Positions 6,758 to 7,234 of a stretch of 7,234 nt of DNA are shown one piece after another; positions within the stretch are counted from its first letter, which is position 1; every line of letters starts with the position of its first letter. The DNA lies in contig DINK01000028.1 of assembly GCA_002426825.1 (NCBI GenBank), positions 6,562 through 13,795 of the forward strand, read 5' to 3'. The notes beneath the pieces were generated by a model. That model did not search any database. It was not told the origin of the DNA and saw only the letters and a list, made by a program, of their open reading frames with translations. Source of the stretch: Holosporaceae bacterium UBA5542. Its GTDB lineage: Bacteria; Pseudomonadota; Alphaproteobacteria; UBA7879; UBA5542. Made by a program: the position numbers and the translations under genes.

Positions 6758-6802
6758 TGGGCAAATTTTTTCAAAGATGTCTGGTGGATTTAGTAGTATT
6801 TC

Positions 6803-7009
6803 TTATGAAACAACTTTTAATTCACCGGCAACTGTTTTGCCGCGGTCTTCCTTTACTTCATAGGATAGCTCTTGACCTTCTTGCAATGTTCGAAGGCCAG
6901 CTGCCTCAACAGCTGTGATGTGCACGAAAATATCGCGTCCACCATCTTTGGGGGCAATGAAGCCGTATCCTTTTGTATTGTTAAACCACTTTACTGTACC
7001 TGTCTGCAT
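6803..7009 (-). CDS. cspA: Cold-shock-domain protein (CspA family)
   Basis: 68 residues, full length for a single cold-shock domain. These small five-stranded OB-fold proteins bind single-stranded RNA and DNA in the cytoplasm and act as RNA chaperones or antiterminators. Both nucleic-acid-binding motifs are present: RNP1 K13-G-Y-G-F-I18 and RNP2 I27-F-V-H-I31, with W8 and F9 on the binding surface. The end is the usual short polar tail. The start is set by AAGGAG (7016-7021), six bases before the ATG. It resembles alphaproteobacterial CspA proteins, and the family call is very secure. Which member of a possibly multi-copy family this is cannot be told, so the symbol is a family label. It stands alone, with its own terminator, convergent to the glycosyltransferase genes; they are unlikely to be functionally linked. 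Confidence 0.96.
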   Translation of the reverse strand: MQTGTVKWFNNTKGYGFIAPKDGGRDIFVHITAVEAAGLRTLQEGQELSYEVKEDRGKTVAGELKVVS

Positions 7010-7143
7010 GACTTACTCCTTACTTAACAAATTTCAACAAAGGAGTGAGACACGTAGAAGGAGAATCAATAGTTTGAGACAACCCACATGAAATGAGCCC
7101 ATGTTGAAAGCTTACGGAGGTAGGTATACACGGTTTTTTTATG
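7010..7143 (-). promoter_or_regulatory. Long leader of the cold-shock gene with sequences complementary to its ribosome binding site
   Basis: Read on the minus strand, about 130 bases separate the best promoter candidate from the ATG, a leader length typical of cold-shock genes whose translation is controlled by RNA structure. The transcript carries AAGGAGU (7015-7021) and an exactly complementary ACUCCUU upstream (7040-7046), giving a seven-pair stem with an 18-base loop that would hide the Shine-Dalgarno sequence. A second CUCCUU (7058-7063) and a CCUCC (7116-7120) offer alternative pairings. A temperature-dependent switch is an inference from this arrangement. Confidence 0.5.
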
Positions 7144-7150
7144 AAAAGCT

Positions 7151-7156
7151 ATTATA
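7151..7156 (-). promoter_or_regulatory. Candidate -10 box for the cold-shock gene
   Basis: A perfect TATAAT occurs on the minus strand here, placing transcription start near 7143. The hexamer 17 bases upstream (TTTCTG) matches the -35 consensus poorly, so the call rests on the -10 box and its sensible position upstream of a long leader. Confidence 0.4.
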
Positions 7157-7234
7157 TTTATGACCGTTTTTATCAGAAATACCTATAAAAATTGCTGTTT
7201 TCATGTTTTTTAGGTCTATTTCTTTAGCGGGATA

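Noticed and set aside
6736..6918. Plus-strand frame of 60 codons
   Set aside because: It begins in the terminator hairpin and runs antisense through the cold-shock gene.
7043..7111. 22-codon minus-strand frame in the cold-shock leader (possible leader peptide)
   Set aside because: No ribosome binding site precedes its ATG, and short frames of this size are expected by chance in a leader.
7139..7234. Open minus-strand frame of 31 codons entering from the right edge and ending at a TAA (7139-7141)
   Set aside because: It could be the C-terminal end of an upstream gene, but it is short, AT-rich, has no recognisable motif, and overlaps the best -10 candidate of the cold-shock gene. It cannot be supported without the neighbouring sequence.
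1..7234. CRISPR array, tRNA or rRNA genes, insertion sequence ends
   Set aside because: No regularly spaced repeats, no cloverleaf-like or rRNA-like sequence, and no transposase frame or terminal inverted repeats were seen.

Overview
The window comes from a bacterium with moderately AT-rich DNA and very AT-rich intergenic regions. The only immediately recognisable housekeeping gene is a cold-shock-domain protein (6803-7009, minus strand). Its sequence around the RNA-binding motifs, with an AVEAAGL-type segment, resembles alphaproteobacterial CspA proteins. Together with an island of secreted glycosyltransferase-like proteins, this suggests a host-associated alphaproteobacterium, perhaps a protist endosymbiont of the Holosporales or Rickettsiales type. 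That assignment is inference, because no rRNA or other phylogenetic marker is present.

Layout from left to right. Positions 1-492 (minus) hold the 5' part of a gene for a signal-peptide-bearing, histidine-rich protein that runs off the left edge. Positions 493-682 are an AT-rich divergent intergenic region with a spaced direct repeat. Three plus-strand genes follow: 683-1765 (360 aa), 1798-3870 (690 aa) and 3982-6672 (896 aa). All three proteins start with a Sec-type signal peptide, and together they contain five GT-A-fold glycosyltransferase-like domains of the 'sugar-binding region containing DXD motif' type (GT32/TcdA-TcdB-like): one, two and two. The third protein also has an N-terminal class I methyltransferase-like Rossmann domain. 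Positions 6673-6802 hold a strong hairpin terminator for the convergent cold-shock gene at 6803-7009 (minus). The cold-shock gene has a long leader with sequences complementary to its own ribosome binding site.

How the genes relate. The first two glycosyltransferase genes are 32 nt apart and probably co-transcribed. The third lies 111 nt downstream in the same direction with its own ribosome binding site and may share the transcript. The single-domain protein and the second domain of the two-domain protein are close paralogues (58 of 74 residues identical by hand count over the N-terminal part of the domain), so the cluster grew by domain duplication.

The most unusual feature is a shared departure from the canonical active site. 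All five domains keep the GG-x-Y-x-D core, but the last Asp of the DXD metal-binding motif is Gly, Ala or Ser in every one. In both tandem proteins the N-terminal domain has also lost the Asp of the preceding DxxR motif, while the C-terminal domain keeps it. Signal peptides on nucleotide-sugar and SAM-type domains would be futile in the periplasm. That points to delivery outside the cell, for instance into a host, or to functions other than classical transfer. These functional statements are inference; the motifs and their losses are read directly from the translations.
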